Part shown: piece after piece, positions 27,609 to 35,745 of the stretch | Layout of the letters: the number at the start of each line of letters is the position of its first letter | How positions within the stretch are numbered: the first letter of the stretch is position 1 | Source: Cytophagales bacterium | GTDB lineage: Bacteria > Bacteroidota > Bacteroidia > Cytophagales > Cytophagaceae | DNA length: 64,000 bases | Direction: 5' to 3' | NCBI GenBank assembly: GCA_004294225.1 | Contig: REBA01000010.1 | Span: 107,706-171,705 of the forward strand | The notes under the pieces: generated by a model | The model's database searches: none | The model's input: only the letters and a program-made list of their open reading frames with translations | What the model was told of the DNA's origin: nothing | Program-made: the position numbers and the translations under genes

Positions 27609-28961
27609 ATGAAATCTATCCATAGAAGTTTGCTATTGCTTACTATTGCCATTTTCCTAGGCAAATCAATTGCAGTATCAAAAAACATTACTATCAAGGG
27701 AACGATTAAATCTCCAATAAATAATTCTAACCTCTATCTATACAAAGTAATGGGGCTAGAAATGATAAAAATTGATTCTTGTAAATTACTCAACAATCAA
27801 TTTAAATTCAAAAGTAATTCCTATTTAAGAGGCATGTACAAAATCGGAATCAGCGAGAACAACTCTTTTAATGTTATTCTTTCAGAAGAAGATATAGACA
27901 TTTCTATCAATAGCTTAAATACAAGCGAATTACCTATAATCCCCAACTCTCTAGAAAATAAAGTTTATCAATCCATACTTGTCTATAATTCAAATTTTAC
28001 TGAGCAAACCGCAAAACTAGATAAAGCCGCACAGCCTATACTTTCTTACCGTCAAACAGACCCAGAAAGATTCAATAAAGAAATATTAGTCTTACAGAAT
28101 AAAATGGATTCGCTCAATAAATCCAAAACACTTTTTTTTACAGAACTCAGTAACTCCAATCCCAAATTGTTTGCAAGCAAATTAGCGTCCATCTATGCTA
28201 CAGCTGATAATACCCCCAAAGAAAATTTCTTTACCTCTCAAGACCTGAGCGATGAAGAAATAACTAGAAGTGATTTCTTAAGTACCAAAATCATCATGTA
28301 CCTTCAAAGATTTATTGTCTCTCAAGAATCAGATATTGTAAAAGAATCAAGCGAGTTACTGATAAAACCTAATGTTGGAACACCCAATAAAGAAGTATTT
28401 TTCATCACACTCATCAAGCTATTCTCGCCCTATGATGCAGAGTATACCAAAACTTTAGCTAAAGTTTATAAATCAGAATTTCCAAACTCTACGTTTGCAA
28501 AAAAAATACTTCAATCTATACCTAAAGGAGCTCCACAAATCGGAGAATTAGCACCCGAAATAAATTTAGCTAGCACTAATGGGAAAAACATTCCTTTATC
28601 TTCCTTGAAAGGAAAAGTGGTTCTTCTTGATTTTTGGGCATCTTGGTGTGGTCCATGTAGAAAAGAGAACCCTAATGTGGTAAAAGTCTATGATCAATAT
28701 AAAGACAAAGGTTTCACCGTATTTAGCGTATCTCTTGACAATGAAAAAAGTAATTGGTTGCAAGCTATTCAAAAAGATAATCTTAAATGGGAAAACCATG
28801 TATCAGACCTAAAAGGTTGGCAATCTTCCGCAGCAGCAACCTATAATGTAAAAGGAATTCCTGCTACATTTCTGATTGGAAAAGATGGAAAAATTATTGC
28901 AACAAACCTAAGAGGAGCAGAACTAGAAACTAGATTAGCAGAATTATTCAAGAATCAGTAG
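27609..28961 (+). CDS. TlpA-like thioredoxin-fold protein with DUF4369-like N-terminus
   Basis: The 450-residue product has an export signal (about 1-24), an N-terminal DUF4369-like beta domain (ITIKGTIKSPINNSNLYLYKV), a helical linker and a C-terminal thioredoxin domain (about 310-450) with WCGPC (C347 and C350) and the cis-Pro loop KGIPATFLI. Such Bacteroidota proteins act as periplasmic or envelope thiol-disulfide reductases, for example in cytochrome c maturation or envelope stress. Substrate unknown. It stands alone, with 159 bases before it and 67 after. Confidence 0.9.
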   Translation: MKSIHRSLLLLTIAIFLGKSIAVSKNITIKGTIKSPINNSNLYLYKVMGLEMIKIDSCKLLNNQFKFKSNSYLRGMYKIGISENNSFNVILSEEDIDISINSLNTSELPIIPNSLENKVYQSILVYNSNFTEQTAKLDKAAQPILSYRQTDPERFNKEILVLQNKMDSLNKSKTLFFTELSNSNPKLFASKLASIYATADNTPKENFFTSQDLSDEEITRSDFLSTKIIMYLQRFIVSQESDIVKESSELLIKPNVGTPNKEVFFITLIKLFSPYDAEYTKTLAKVYKSEFPNSTFAKKILQSIPKGAPQIGELAPEINLASTNGKNIPLSSLKGKVVLLDFWASWCGPCRKENPNVVKVYDQYKDKGFTVFSVSLDNEKSNWLQAIQKDNLKWENHVSDLKGWQSSAAATYNVKGIPATFLIGKDGKIIATNLRGAELETRLAELFKNQ

Positions 28962-29028
28962 TTAGATTTGGTATATTCTTAAATATCAAGTCTACTTTTT
29001 ATTAACAATATACTAAAATAACAATAAT

Positions 29029-29718
29029 ATGAGCAAATCTAATAAGATTCTAATAGTAGACGATGAACAAGACATTTTAGAACTTCTAGAATACAACCTG
29101 CTTAAAGATGGTTATGAAGTGAAATCAGCATCAAATGGACTGAAAGCTGTAGAAATCGCAAAAGATTTTCTCCCTCATCTGATACTAATGGACATTATGA
29201 TGCCCAAAATGGACGGTATTGAAGCCTGCCGAAAAATCAAAGAAATTCCTAAATTAAAAGACGTATTTGTATTGTTCTTGACCGCACGTTCTGAAGAGTA
29301 CTCTGAAGTTGCTGCTTTTGAAGTTGGTGCTAATGATTATATTACAAAACCTATAAAACCAAGAGCCCTTATGAGCAGAATTTCTGCTTTTTTCAGAAGG
29401 GAAACTTCAACTGTAAATACTCCCGAAGTAATTAAAATTTCAGATTTGGTAATAGATAGAGCTAGTTATACTGTTCATAAGAAAGGGATAAAAGTGATGC
29501 TACCAAAAAAAGAATTTGAGTTATTATATTTTTTATCTCAACACCCCAATACCGTTTTTAATAGAGATGAACTTTTAAAAAATATTTGGGGTACCGATGT
29601 ATATGTAGTTCCTCGCACAGTAGATGTTCATATTAGAAAAGTAAGAGAAAAAATTGGAGAAGATAATATCAAAACAATAAAAGGAATAGGGTATAAATTT
29701 GATATCGAAAATATTTAG
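29029..29718 (+). CDS. OmpR/PhoB-family response regulator
   Basis: This 229-residue protein has an N-terminal receiver (acidic pair DDE, phosphoacceptor D55 in LILMDIMMPKMDG, K in ITKPIKP) and a C-terminal winged-helix Trans_reg_C domain (FELLYFLSQHPNTVFNRDELLKNIWG and VDVHIRKVREKIG). It is followed after 61 bases by a histidine kinase, so the two form a two-component pair resembling PhoB/PhoR. The signal and regulon cannot be read from the window. Confidence 0.95.
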   Translation: MSKSNKILIVDDEQDILELLEYNLLKDGYEVKSASNGLKAVEIAKDFLPHLILMDIMMPKMDGIEACRKIKEIPKLKDVFVLFLTARSEEYSEVAAFEVGANDYITKPIKPRALMSRISAFFRRETSTVNTPEVIKISDLVIDRASYTVHKKGIKVMLPKKEFELLYFLSQHPNTVFNRDELLKNIWGTDVYVVPRTVDVHIRKVREKIGEDNIKTIKGIGYKFDIENI

Positions 29719-29779
29719 CGCCAATATATTTGTTAGAACAATTTTACAATTAGTTGTAAATTGAACTTTATTCCAATAA

Positions 29780-30838
29780 ATGTACTTTACTCCAAAGTTT
29801 ATAGCTCTTTTTACAGCATTGCTCATAGGCATACTGGTAAGCGCTGTAACTTATATTTTTGAAAATCAATTAACTAATAATTATGTTATTGCATCTGGTC
29901 TAACAAGTGCAGTCATAAGTTTGATTACCACTTACACCGTCTTAAAATTTTATATTTTTAAAGAAATAGATAACTTTTATGCACTATTAGCACAAATCAA
30001 AAATCAAGACTATTCCATTCGGATAAAAAAAAATAAAAAAACAGAAAATAATCCTTTAGTTAAAATCAAAAAAGAAATCGCCGAATTTGCCGAAAAAAAA
30101 CAAATGGAAATCGACGAGCTAAAAAAACTAGAAACATTCAGAAGAGAATTTTTGGCAGATGTGTCTCATGAATTAAAAACCCCTATTTTCTCGGCCCAAG
30201 GTTTTGTTCATACACTTTTAGATGGAGCTATTGAAGACCTCTCAGTGAGAGATAGATTTTTAGAAAAGGCAGCCAATAGCTTAGATGGACTGAACGTATT
30301 GGTGGCAGATTTACTCACTATTTCCCAAATGGAAATCGGAGAAATAAAAATGAATGAACAACATTTTGACATTCATAAATTAATTGAAGATATCTTTGAG
30401 CAACTTGACGAGACTGCCAAGGCAAGACATACTAAAATACGGTTCTCTAAAAACACCTTAAAATCAGTATATGTTTATGCCGATAAATTCAGAATAAGTC
30501 AAGTAATGACTAACCTTATCGTAAATGCAATCAAATATGGTCATGAGCGAGGTCATGTTCTAGTATCTATTGTAGTTGAAAATGAAGGTGTATTTATTTC
30601 CGTGAAAGACAATGGACCAGGAATTGAACAAAAACACCTTCCAAGAATTTTTGAACGATTCTATCGAATAGACAGAAGTCGCTCTAGAGATAAAGGAGGC
30701 ACAGGACTTGGTCTAGCAATTGTAAAACACATCTTAGAAGCACATAATTCTCGAATATTTGTTTCCAGCAAACCAGGGAATGGTTCTATATTCTCATTCA
30801 AATTAAAAAAAGGGAAAGTAATTAATGAAAAAGGTTGA
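29780..30838 (+). CDS. PhoR-like sensor histidine kinase
   Basis: The 352-residue kinase has two N-terminal membrane segments (about 6-27 and 37-60) with almost no periplasmic loop, a short linker, HisKA with H130 (DVSHELKTP) and HATPase_c with N box NLIVNAIKYG, G1 KDNGPGI and G2 GGTGLGLAIVKH. The small periplasmic part suggests it senses the membrane or a partner protein. Its 3-prime end overlaps the start of the RluA-like gene by 14 bases. It is the cognate kinase of the preceding regulator by position. Confidence 0.94.
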   Translation: MYFTPKFIALFTALLIGILVSAVTYIFENQLTNNYVIASGLTSAVISLITTYTVLKFYIFKEIDNFYALLAQIKNQDYSIRIKKNKKTENNPLVKIKKEIAEFAEKKQMEIDELKKLETFRREFLADVSHELKTPIFSAQGFVHTLLDGAIEDLSVRDRFLEKAANSLDGLNVLVADLLTISQMEIGEIKMNEQHFDIHKLIEDIFEQLDETAKARHTKIRFSKNTLKSVYVYADKFRISQVMTNLIVNAIKYGHERGHVLVSIVVENEGVFISVKDNGPGIEQKHLPRIFERFYRIDRSRSRDKGGTGLGLAIVKHILEAHNSRIFVSSKPGNGSIFSFKLKKGKVINEKG

Positions 30839-31544
30839 TTTTAAAGAAATAATCGTATTTGAAGACGAAGACTATATTTGTATCAATAAACCCCCATTTA
30901 TAGCAACATTAGAAGACAGAAATGACCCAGTCAATATTAACAAAATAGCTAAAGAATATCACCAAGAAGCCCACGCTTGTCATAGACTAGACAAAGAAAC
31001 TTCTGGAATACTTGCTTTAGCTAAAAGCACAGAAGCATACAGGAATCTTGCAATTCAATTTGAAAAAAGAAAAGTGCAAAAAATGTATCATGCTGTAGTA
31101 GCAGGAAAACACGATTATGATGGAGTAAGCGTATATCTTCCCATAGAAACCAAGCCAGGAGCTACCTCTGTAAGAATCAATAAACAAGAAGGTAAAGAAG
31201 CTGAAACTATATTTTTTACTGAGAAAGCTTATAAAAATCATACATTACTAAGATGTTACCCACTTACAGGGCGAATGCACCAGATAAGAATACATCTTGC
31301 ATGTCTCAAAACACCAATAGTATGCGATGCCACTTATGGAGGACTACCAGTATTTTTGTCACAGTTAAAAAAGAGATATAACTTACCTCAAGATCAAGAA
31401 GAAGAATTGCCTATTATGAAAAGAGTAGCCTTACATGCTGTTTCGCTTACTTTCACAAATATGAAAGGCGAAACAATTACTGCTACCGCCCCCTACCCTA
31501 AAGATTTCAATGTCTTGATTAAGCAATTAGAGAAACATACCTAG
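30825..31544 (+). CDS. RluA-family pseudouridine synthase
   Basis: This 239-residue protein has the RluA catalytic motif HRLDKETSGILALAKS (the Asp is catalytic) and the segments YHAVVAGKH and GRMHQIRIHLA. It lacks an S4 domain. It converts uridine to pseudouridine in rRNA or tRNA; the exact site (RluA, RluC, RluD-like) cannot be assigned from length alone. It starts within the end of the kinase gene (14-base overlap). Confidence 0.93.
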   Translation: MKKVDFKEIIVFEDEDYICINKPPFIATLEDRNDPVNINKIAKEYHQEAHACHRLDKETSGILALAKSTEAYRNLAIQFEKRKVQKMYHAVVAGKHDYDGVSVYLPIETKPGATSVRINKQEGKEAETIFFTEKAYKNHTLLRCYPLTGRMHQIRIHLACLKTPIVCDATYGGLPVFLSQLKKRYNLPQDQEEELPIMKRVALHAVSLTFTNMKGETITATAPYPKDFNVLIKQLEKHT

Positions 31545-31684
31545 AGTTAGAGATTATTATAAGATTATATAAAAAACACGTATCTTTAAACAAATATATT
31601 TATAAGTATAAGATTTAAAATTCCAATACCAATGAGAATTATAAACTTTTTATTAAAAATATCAGCTTTTTATCCACAGATGTT

Positions 31685-31715
31685 TTGTATTTAAGAATTT
31701 TATCGCTTATCTTTG
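31685..31715 (+). promoter_or_regulatory. Promoter of rplM-rpsI-rpsB operon
   Basis: TTG (31685-31687), a 20-base spacer and TATCTTTG (31708-31715) match the Bacteroidota consensus TTG-N(19-23)-TAnnTTTG exactly. It leaves a leader of about 50 bases before the rplM ATG. A second weaker box (TATCTTTA, 31581-31588) lies farther upstream. Confidence 0.75.
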
Positions 31716-31770
31716 CATTCCCTTTTTTAGGGTATATGCATAATATTGTAAATCAAAGAAGTTTTTAGTA

Positions 31771-32211
31771 ATGGATAGTATAAGTTATAAAACAACATTC
31801 GCCAACAAAGAAACGGTTCAAAAAAACTGGATTCTGGTAGATTGTGAAAATGAAATCCTAGGTCGCTTAGCTAGTAAGATAGCAATGGTTTTAAGAGGTA
31901 AGCATAAAGCTAGCTTTAGTCCACATGTAGATTGTGGAGATCATGTGGTAGTAATCAATGCTGACAAAATAAGATTAACAGGCAAAAAATTTGAGGATAA
32001 AGTTTACACAAGACATACTGGTCACCCAGGTGGTCAGCGTTTTGCTACTCCAAAAATGTTAAAACAAAAATCATCATCTATCATTATAGAAAGTGCTGTA
32101 AGAGGAATGCTTCCTAAAAACAGATTAGGAAGAGAAATTTTCAGAAGCCTACATGTGTATAATGGTTCAGAACACCCACATTCAGCTCAACAGCCAAAGG
32201 TTATTAAATAA
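31771..32211 (+). CDS. rplM: Ribosomal protein L13 (uL13)
   Basis: This 146-residue protein matches L13 in length and sequence (NWILVDCENEILGRLASKIA, LRGKHKASFSPHVDCGD, HTGHPGG, VRGMLPKNRLGRE). It is an early-assembling 50S protein. It is the first gene of the rplM-rpsI-rpsB operon, under a consensus-quality promoter. Confidence 0.98.
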   Translation: MDSISYKTTFANKETVQKNWILVDCENEILGRLASKIAMVLRGKHKASFSPHVDCGDHVVVINADKIRLTGKKFEDKVYTRHTGHPGGQRFATPKMLKQKSSSIIIESAVRGMLPKNRLGREIFRSLHVYNGSEHPHSAQQPKVIK

Positions 32212-32219
32212 AAGTGTTA

Positions 32220-32606
32220 ATGGAAGTAATCAACAAATTAGGTAGAAGAAAAACCTCCGTAGCTAGAGTATATATGACTCCAGGAACCGGTCAAATCACA
32301 ATTAACAACAAAGATTTCAAAACATATTTTCCTTCTGAAATCCTTCAGTTAATCATCAATCAACCGTTCGAAACAGTTTCTGAGTTAGCTAAATTTGATA
32401 TCAAAGCTAATGTAACAGGTGGTGGATATACAGGTCAAGCAGAAGCATTGAGATTAGCTATTTCAAGAGCATTGTGCGACTACAACACAGAAAATAGATC
32501 ACCTCTTAAAAAAGAAGGTTTCCTTACTAGAGACCCAAGAATGGTAGAAAGAAAGAAACCAGGTAGAAGAAAAGCAAGAAAGAAATTCCAATTTAGCAAA
32601 CGTTAA
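32220..32606 (+). CDS. rpsI: Ribosomal protein S9 (uS9)
   Basis: S9 of about 128 residues, with NKLGRRKTSVARVY at the start, VTGGGYTGQAEALRLAISRAL in the middle and the basic C-terminus ending KKFQFSKR that reaches the P-site tRNA. I chose the ATG at 32220, because an in-frame GTG at 32214 only adds two residues and homologues begin MEVINKLGRRK. It follows rplM after 8 bases. Confidence 0.98.
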   Translation: MEVINKLGRRKTSVARVYMTPGTGQITINNKDFKTYFPSEILQLIINQPFETVSELAKFDIKANVTGGGYTGQAEALRLAISRALCDYNTENRSPLKKEGFLTRDPRMVERKKPGRRKARKKFQFSKR

Positions 32607-32625
32607 TAGTAGAGCATATAAAGAC

Positions 32626-33393
32626 ATGGCAATAGTTCAATACAAAGATTTATTAGATGCAGGTGTTCATTTTGGACATTTGACTAGAAAGTGGAATCCA
32701 AAAATGGCTCCCTACATTTTTATGGAAAAAAATGGGATTCATTTAATAGATTTGAACAAAACAGTAGGTTGTCTTGAAGAAGCATCTGCTGCAATCAAAA
32801 ACGTAGTGCGTTCTGGAAGAAAAATCCTTTTTGTAGCTACAAAAAAACAAGCTAAAGAAATTGTAGCTGAAGAAGCAAGAAGATTAAAAATGCCTTACGC
32901 AACTGAAAGATGGTTAGGTGGTATGCTTACTAACTTTGCTACTGTAAGAAAGTCGCTCAAAAAGATGTCTTCAATAGACAAATTAATGAAAGATGAGGCT
33001 TATCTTAATCTTGCAAAAAAAGAAAGATTAATGATTACAAGAGACCGTGAAAAACTTGAAAGAGTATTAGGAGGGATAGCTGATTTAACTAGATTACCTG
33101 CTGCTCTTTTCGTGGTGGATGCAAAAAAAGAACATATTGCTATAAAAGAAGCAAAAAAATTAAATATACCTATCTTTGCTATAGTTGATACCAACTCTGA
33201 CCCTACCGTAGCTGATTTCCCAATTCCTGCAAATGATGATGCCTACAAATCAGTAGCAATTATCACAAGCATTATAGGAAAAGCTATTGAAGAAGGACTT
33301 ATAGAAAGAAAGAAAGATAAAGATGATCAGAAACTTAGCGAAGAAGAAAGTGCTAAGCGATCTGTAGATTCAAAAGCAGAAATAGATGAATAA
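32626..33393 (+). CDS. rpsB: Ribosomal protein S2 (uS2)
   Basis: This 255-residue S2 has the N-terminal LLDAGVHFGHLTRKWNPKMAPYIF, the central FVATKKQAKEIV, and RWLGGMLTNFATVRKS. The C-terminal tail is charged (Lys/Glu/Asp-rich) and a little longer than the core. It is followed directly by a terminator; the tsf gene that usually follows rpsB is absent here. Confidence 0.98.
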   Translation: MAIVQYKDLLDAGVHFGHLTRKWNPKMAPYIFMEKNGIHLIDLNKTVGCLEEASAAIKNVVRSGRKILFVATKKQAKEIVAEEARRLKMPYATERWLGGMLTNFATVRKSLKKMSSIDKLMKDEAYLNLAKKERLMITRDREKLERVLGGIADLTRLPAALFVVDAKKEHIAIKEAKKLNIPIFAIVDTNSDPTVADFPIPANDDAYKSVAIITSIIGKAIEEGLIERKKDKDDQKLSEEESAKRSVDSKAEIDE

Positions 33394-33425
33394 AAAAAAA
33401 CCCTGATTTCTCAGGGTTTTTTTTT
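33392..33425 (+). terminator. Intrinsic terminator of the ribosomal protein operon
   Basis: CCCTGA (33401-33406), loop TTTC, TCAGGG (33411-33416) followed by nine T, and preceded by nine A, is a classical hairpin. It starts at the rpsB stop codon, so no further gene is co-transcribed efficiently. Confidence 0.95.
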
Positions 33426-33482
33426 ACATTAAAGAATTGATTTCGTTGATATTTTTTATTAGGTTTTAAAAGCTATTTTTTT

Positions 33483-33490
33483 TACCTTTG
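33483..33490 (+). promoter_or_regulatory. -7 box for the riboswitch transcript
   Basis: TACCTTTG fits TAnnTTTG exactly and lies immediately before the riboswitch aptamer, so transcription would start just at its 5-prime end. A clear -33 TTG at the usual distance was not found. Confidence 0.55.
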
Positions 33491-33492
33491 GA

Positions 33493-33655
33493 TAATGGTA
33501 ATCGAGTAATATTGATTTTAATAGGGAATTTCGTGAAAAACGAAAACTGTACCCGCAACTGTAATCTTCGTGTGTTTTGTTTCATCCCCGCCACTGTTTG
33601 GCTTGCCGAATGGGAAGGCTAGAAACAAAGAAGAAAGTCAGGAGACCTGCCATTA
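33493..33655 (+). promoter_or_regulatory. Cobalamin (AdoCbl-class) riboswitch
   Basis: The aptamer is closed by a P1 helix TAATGG (33493-33498) with CCATTA (33650-33655). Inside are the conserved stretches AGGGAA, CTGTACCCGCAACTGTAA, CCGCCACTG, GGGAAGG and the B12 box AGTCAGGAGACCTGCC, in the canonical order. It is expected to repress the downstream btuB-type receptor gene when cobalamin is abundant. About 130 bases separate it from the first ATG; there a GTAGCTT/AAGCTAC pairing (33667-33673 with 33749-33755) could be part of the expression platform. Confidence 0.95.
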
Positions 33656-33785
33656 ATTAAATTTTCGTAGCTTTCGGGAATAAAAGCGAAGAATAGACGA
33701 GTTAATTATTATTCATTAGGTTTTCTATTCCTCTAGGGCTTTTCTGTGAAGCTACTTAATAAACATTGTTTATAGGTAGTCATCA

Positions 33786-35717
33786 ATGCAACATTTTTTA
33801 CCAATATTAATTTTTATTCTTTTCTTTAGCTTTAGAAGTATATCTCAAGATAGTACTAACCAAAAGTTACAAGAAGTAATTATAGTAGGAGATAAAATAC
33901 ATAAATTTGGAATTGGCAATAAGTCACAGTCTATTGACTCCACCACACTAGCTCAATATTCTAATCAACAACTTGGAGATTTAATTGGACAACAAACAGG
34001 TGCTTTTATCAAAAACTATGGCCTAAGCAACCTCTCTTCAGTAACATTACGAGGGACAAATGCATCCCAAACCGCCATATTATGGAACGGATTAAACATC
34101 CAAAGTGCTTTTTTGGGACAAATAGATTTCTCTTTGATTCCAATTGTTTTTTTTGAAGAAATTAAAATCAACTATGGAGGACTCGGCACTATAAGTGGTA
34201 GTGGTGCAATGGGTGGTGCAATTTTGCTAAACAATAGCTCATCTGAGTTAAAAAAAACAATATCATCAAGCTTTGGCTACTCTTATGGTAGCTTTGGAAA
34301 CCATCAATATCAAGCCGCTCTAAAATTAGGAAATCCAAAATGGCAAAGTGTAATCAAACTTTGGAATAAAAGTGGAGAAAACAATTTTCCATATATCAAC
34401 AACTTAGGAGAAAAAAAGACACAAGAAAATGCCCAACAACTACAATATAGTATAATGTCTGAAAACTATTTTAAGATCAATAATAAACAGAAGATAAATT
34501 TATTAGTTTGGCATCAATTTTCTGATAGACAAATCCCCCAAACTATACAGAGTAATTCCACTGTTCTAGATTCAAAACAAATAGATGCTCATTGGAGAAT
34601 TAGCTCAAATTGGGAATATCAAAGCAATAAAGTCAAATGGGAATTCAAAAATGCTTTTTTCACAGAAAAGTTAGATTACTTAAGTCAAGTTACTTCCTTC
34701 ACTAAGGCACACAATATCATTTCAGAAGCTCAGAATACAATAATTCTAAAGAAAAATCATCTTGTACTATCTGGGCTTAATTACACACTTCAAGAAGTCA
34801 ATAGCACAAATTTTAATGAGAAAAAAGGAATCCACAGACTGAGTTGGTATTTGAAATACAAATTTCAAAACAATGCAAACAATTTATCGATAGCTACAGG
34901 ACTTAGAAAAGAATTTATTTCTATAGCACAAAACAGCCCATATATCCCTTTTATTGGAATAGATAAAAAACTGTCAAAAATAGTGGTAGTTAAAAGTAAT
35001 ATCACTGGCGTATATCGCATACCTACATTGAACGATTTGTTTTGGAGGGATGGATTTTCAATTGGAAATCAAAGTTTAAAGCCTGAGTCTGGATGGAGTA
35101 GTGATATAGGAACATATGTTAATATCCCGCTTCAAAAAAACATAAGTTCCTCCCAAAATAATACTAGTGAATTGAAATTTTCTTTGCATTTCTTTACCAA
35201 TCAAATTTATAATTCTATTCAATGGCAACCCAATGAAGAAGGCAGATGGAGTCCTCAAAATATATTAAAAGTTTGGAGCAGAGGTATTGAGTCTATGAGT
35301 TCATTAATAAAAAGATATGAAAATTTTGAATTAACTCTGAGCATCAATACTAACTACACTGTAGCCACTAACGAAAAAATGCAATCATCAATTGATGAAG
35401 CCTATAAAAAACAATTAATATATGTTCCTATATATAACCATCAAGGAAATATCAATTTAACATGGAGAAAATTCAATCTTCATTTTAACCAGACTTATAC
35501 TGGCAATAGATTCATTACCTCTGACAACACCCAAATACTACCTTACTATTGGTTAAGCAATATAGGTGCTTCAATCAACCAGAGAATACGACTTGTTTCT
35601 TATAACATCTACTTTAAAATCAATAATTTGACAAACTTAAATTATCAAATTATCAATAACTATGCTCTTCCGGGCATTAACTTCCTTTCAGGTCTAACAA
35701 TAAATTTCAATAAATAA
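33786..35717 (+). CDS. btuB: BtuB-like TonB-dependent cobalamin receptor
   Basis: The 643-residue outer-membrane receptor has a signal peptide (about 1-20), an early TonB-box-like segment (LQEVIIVGDK), a plug domain (SVTLRGTNASQTAILWNGLNI and YGGLGTISGSGAMGGAILL), a long barrel and a short TonB-dependent-receptor C-terminal strand. The cobalamin riboswitch just upstream strongly argues that the substrate is B12 or a related corrinoid. No btuFCD or TonB genes are near. It is followed 28 bases later by a DUF4465-type secreted protein in the same transcript. Confidence 0.9.
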   Translation: MQHFLPILIFILFFSFRSISQDSTNQKLQEVIIVGDKIHKFGIGNKSQSIDSTTLAQYSNQQLGDLIGQQTGAFIKNYGLSNLSSVTLRGTNASQTAILWNGLNIQSAFLGQIDFSLIPIVFFEEIKINYGGLGTISGSGAMGGAILLNNSSSELKKTISSSFGYSYGSFGNHQYQAALKLGNPKWQSVIKLWNKSGENNFPYINNLGEKKTQENAQQLQYSIMSENYFKINNKQKINLLVWHQFSDRQIPQTIQSNSTVLDSKQIDAHWRISSNWEYQSNKVKWEFKNAFFTEKLDYLSQVTSFTKAHNIISEAQNTIILKKNHLVLSGLNYTLQEVNSTNFNEKKGIHRLSWYLKYKFQNNANNLSIATGLRKEFISIAQNSPYIPFIGIDKKLSKIVVVKSNITGVYRIPTLNDLFWRDGFSIGNQSLKPESGWSSDIGTYVNIPLQKNISSSQNNTSELKFSLHFFTNQIYNSIQWQPNEEGRWSPQNILKVWSRGIESMSSLIKRYENFELTLSINTNYTVATNEKMQSSIDEAYKKQLIYVPIYNHQGNINLTWRKFNLHFNQTYTGNRFITSDNTQILPYYWLSNIGASINQRIRLVSYNIYFKINNLTNLNYQIINNYALPGINFLSGLTINFNK

Positions 35718-35745
35718 ATTTCAATAAAATAAAATAAAAAAGAAA

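Noticed and set aside
31632..31694. Short ATG frame of about 20 codons upstream of rplM
   Set aside because: It is short, AT-rich and overlaps the promoter region; no homologue was recalled, so it was not called a leader peptide.
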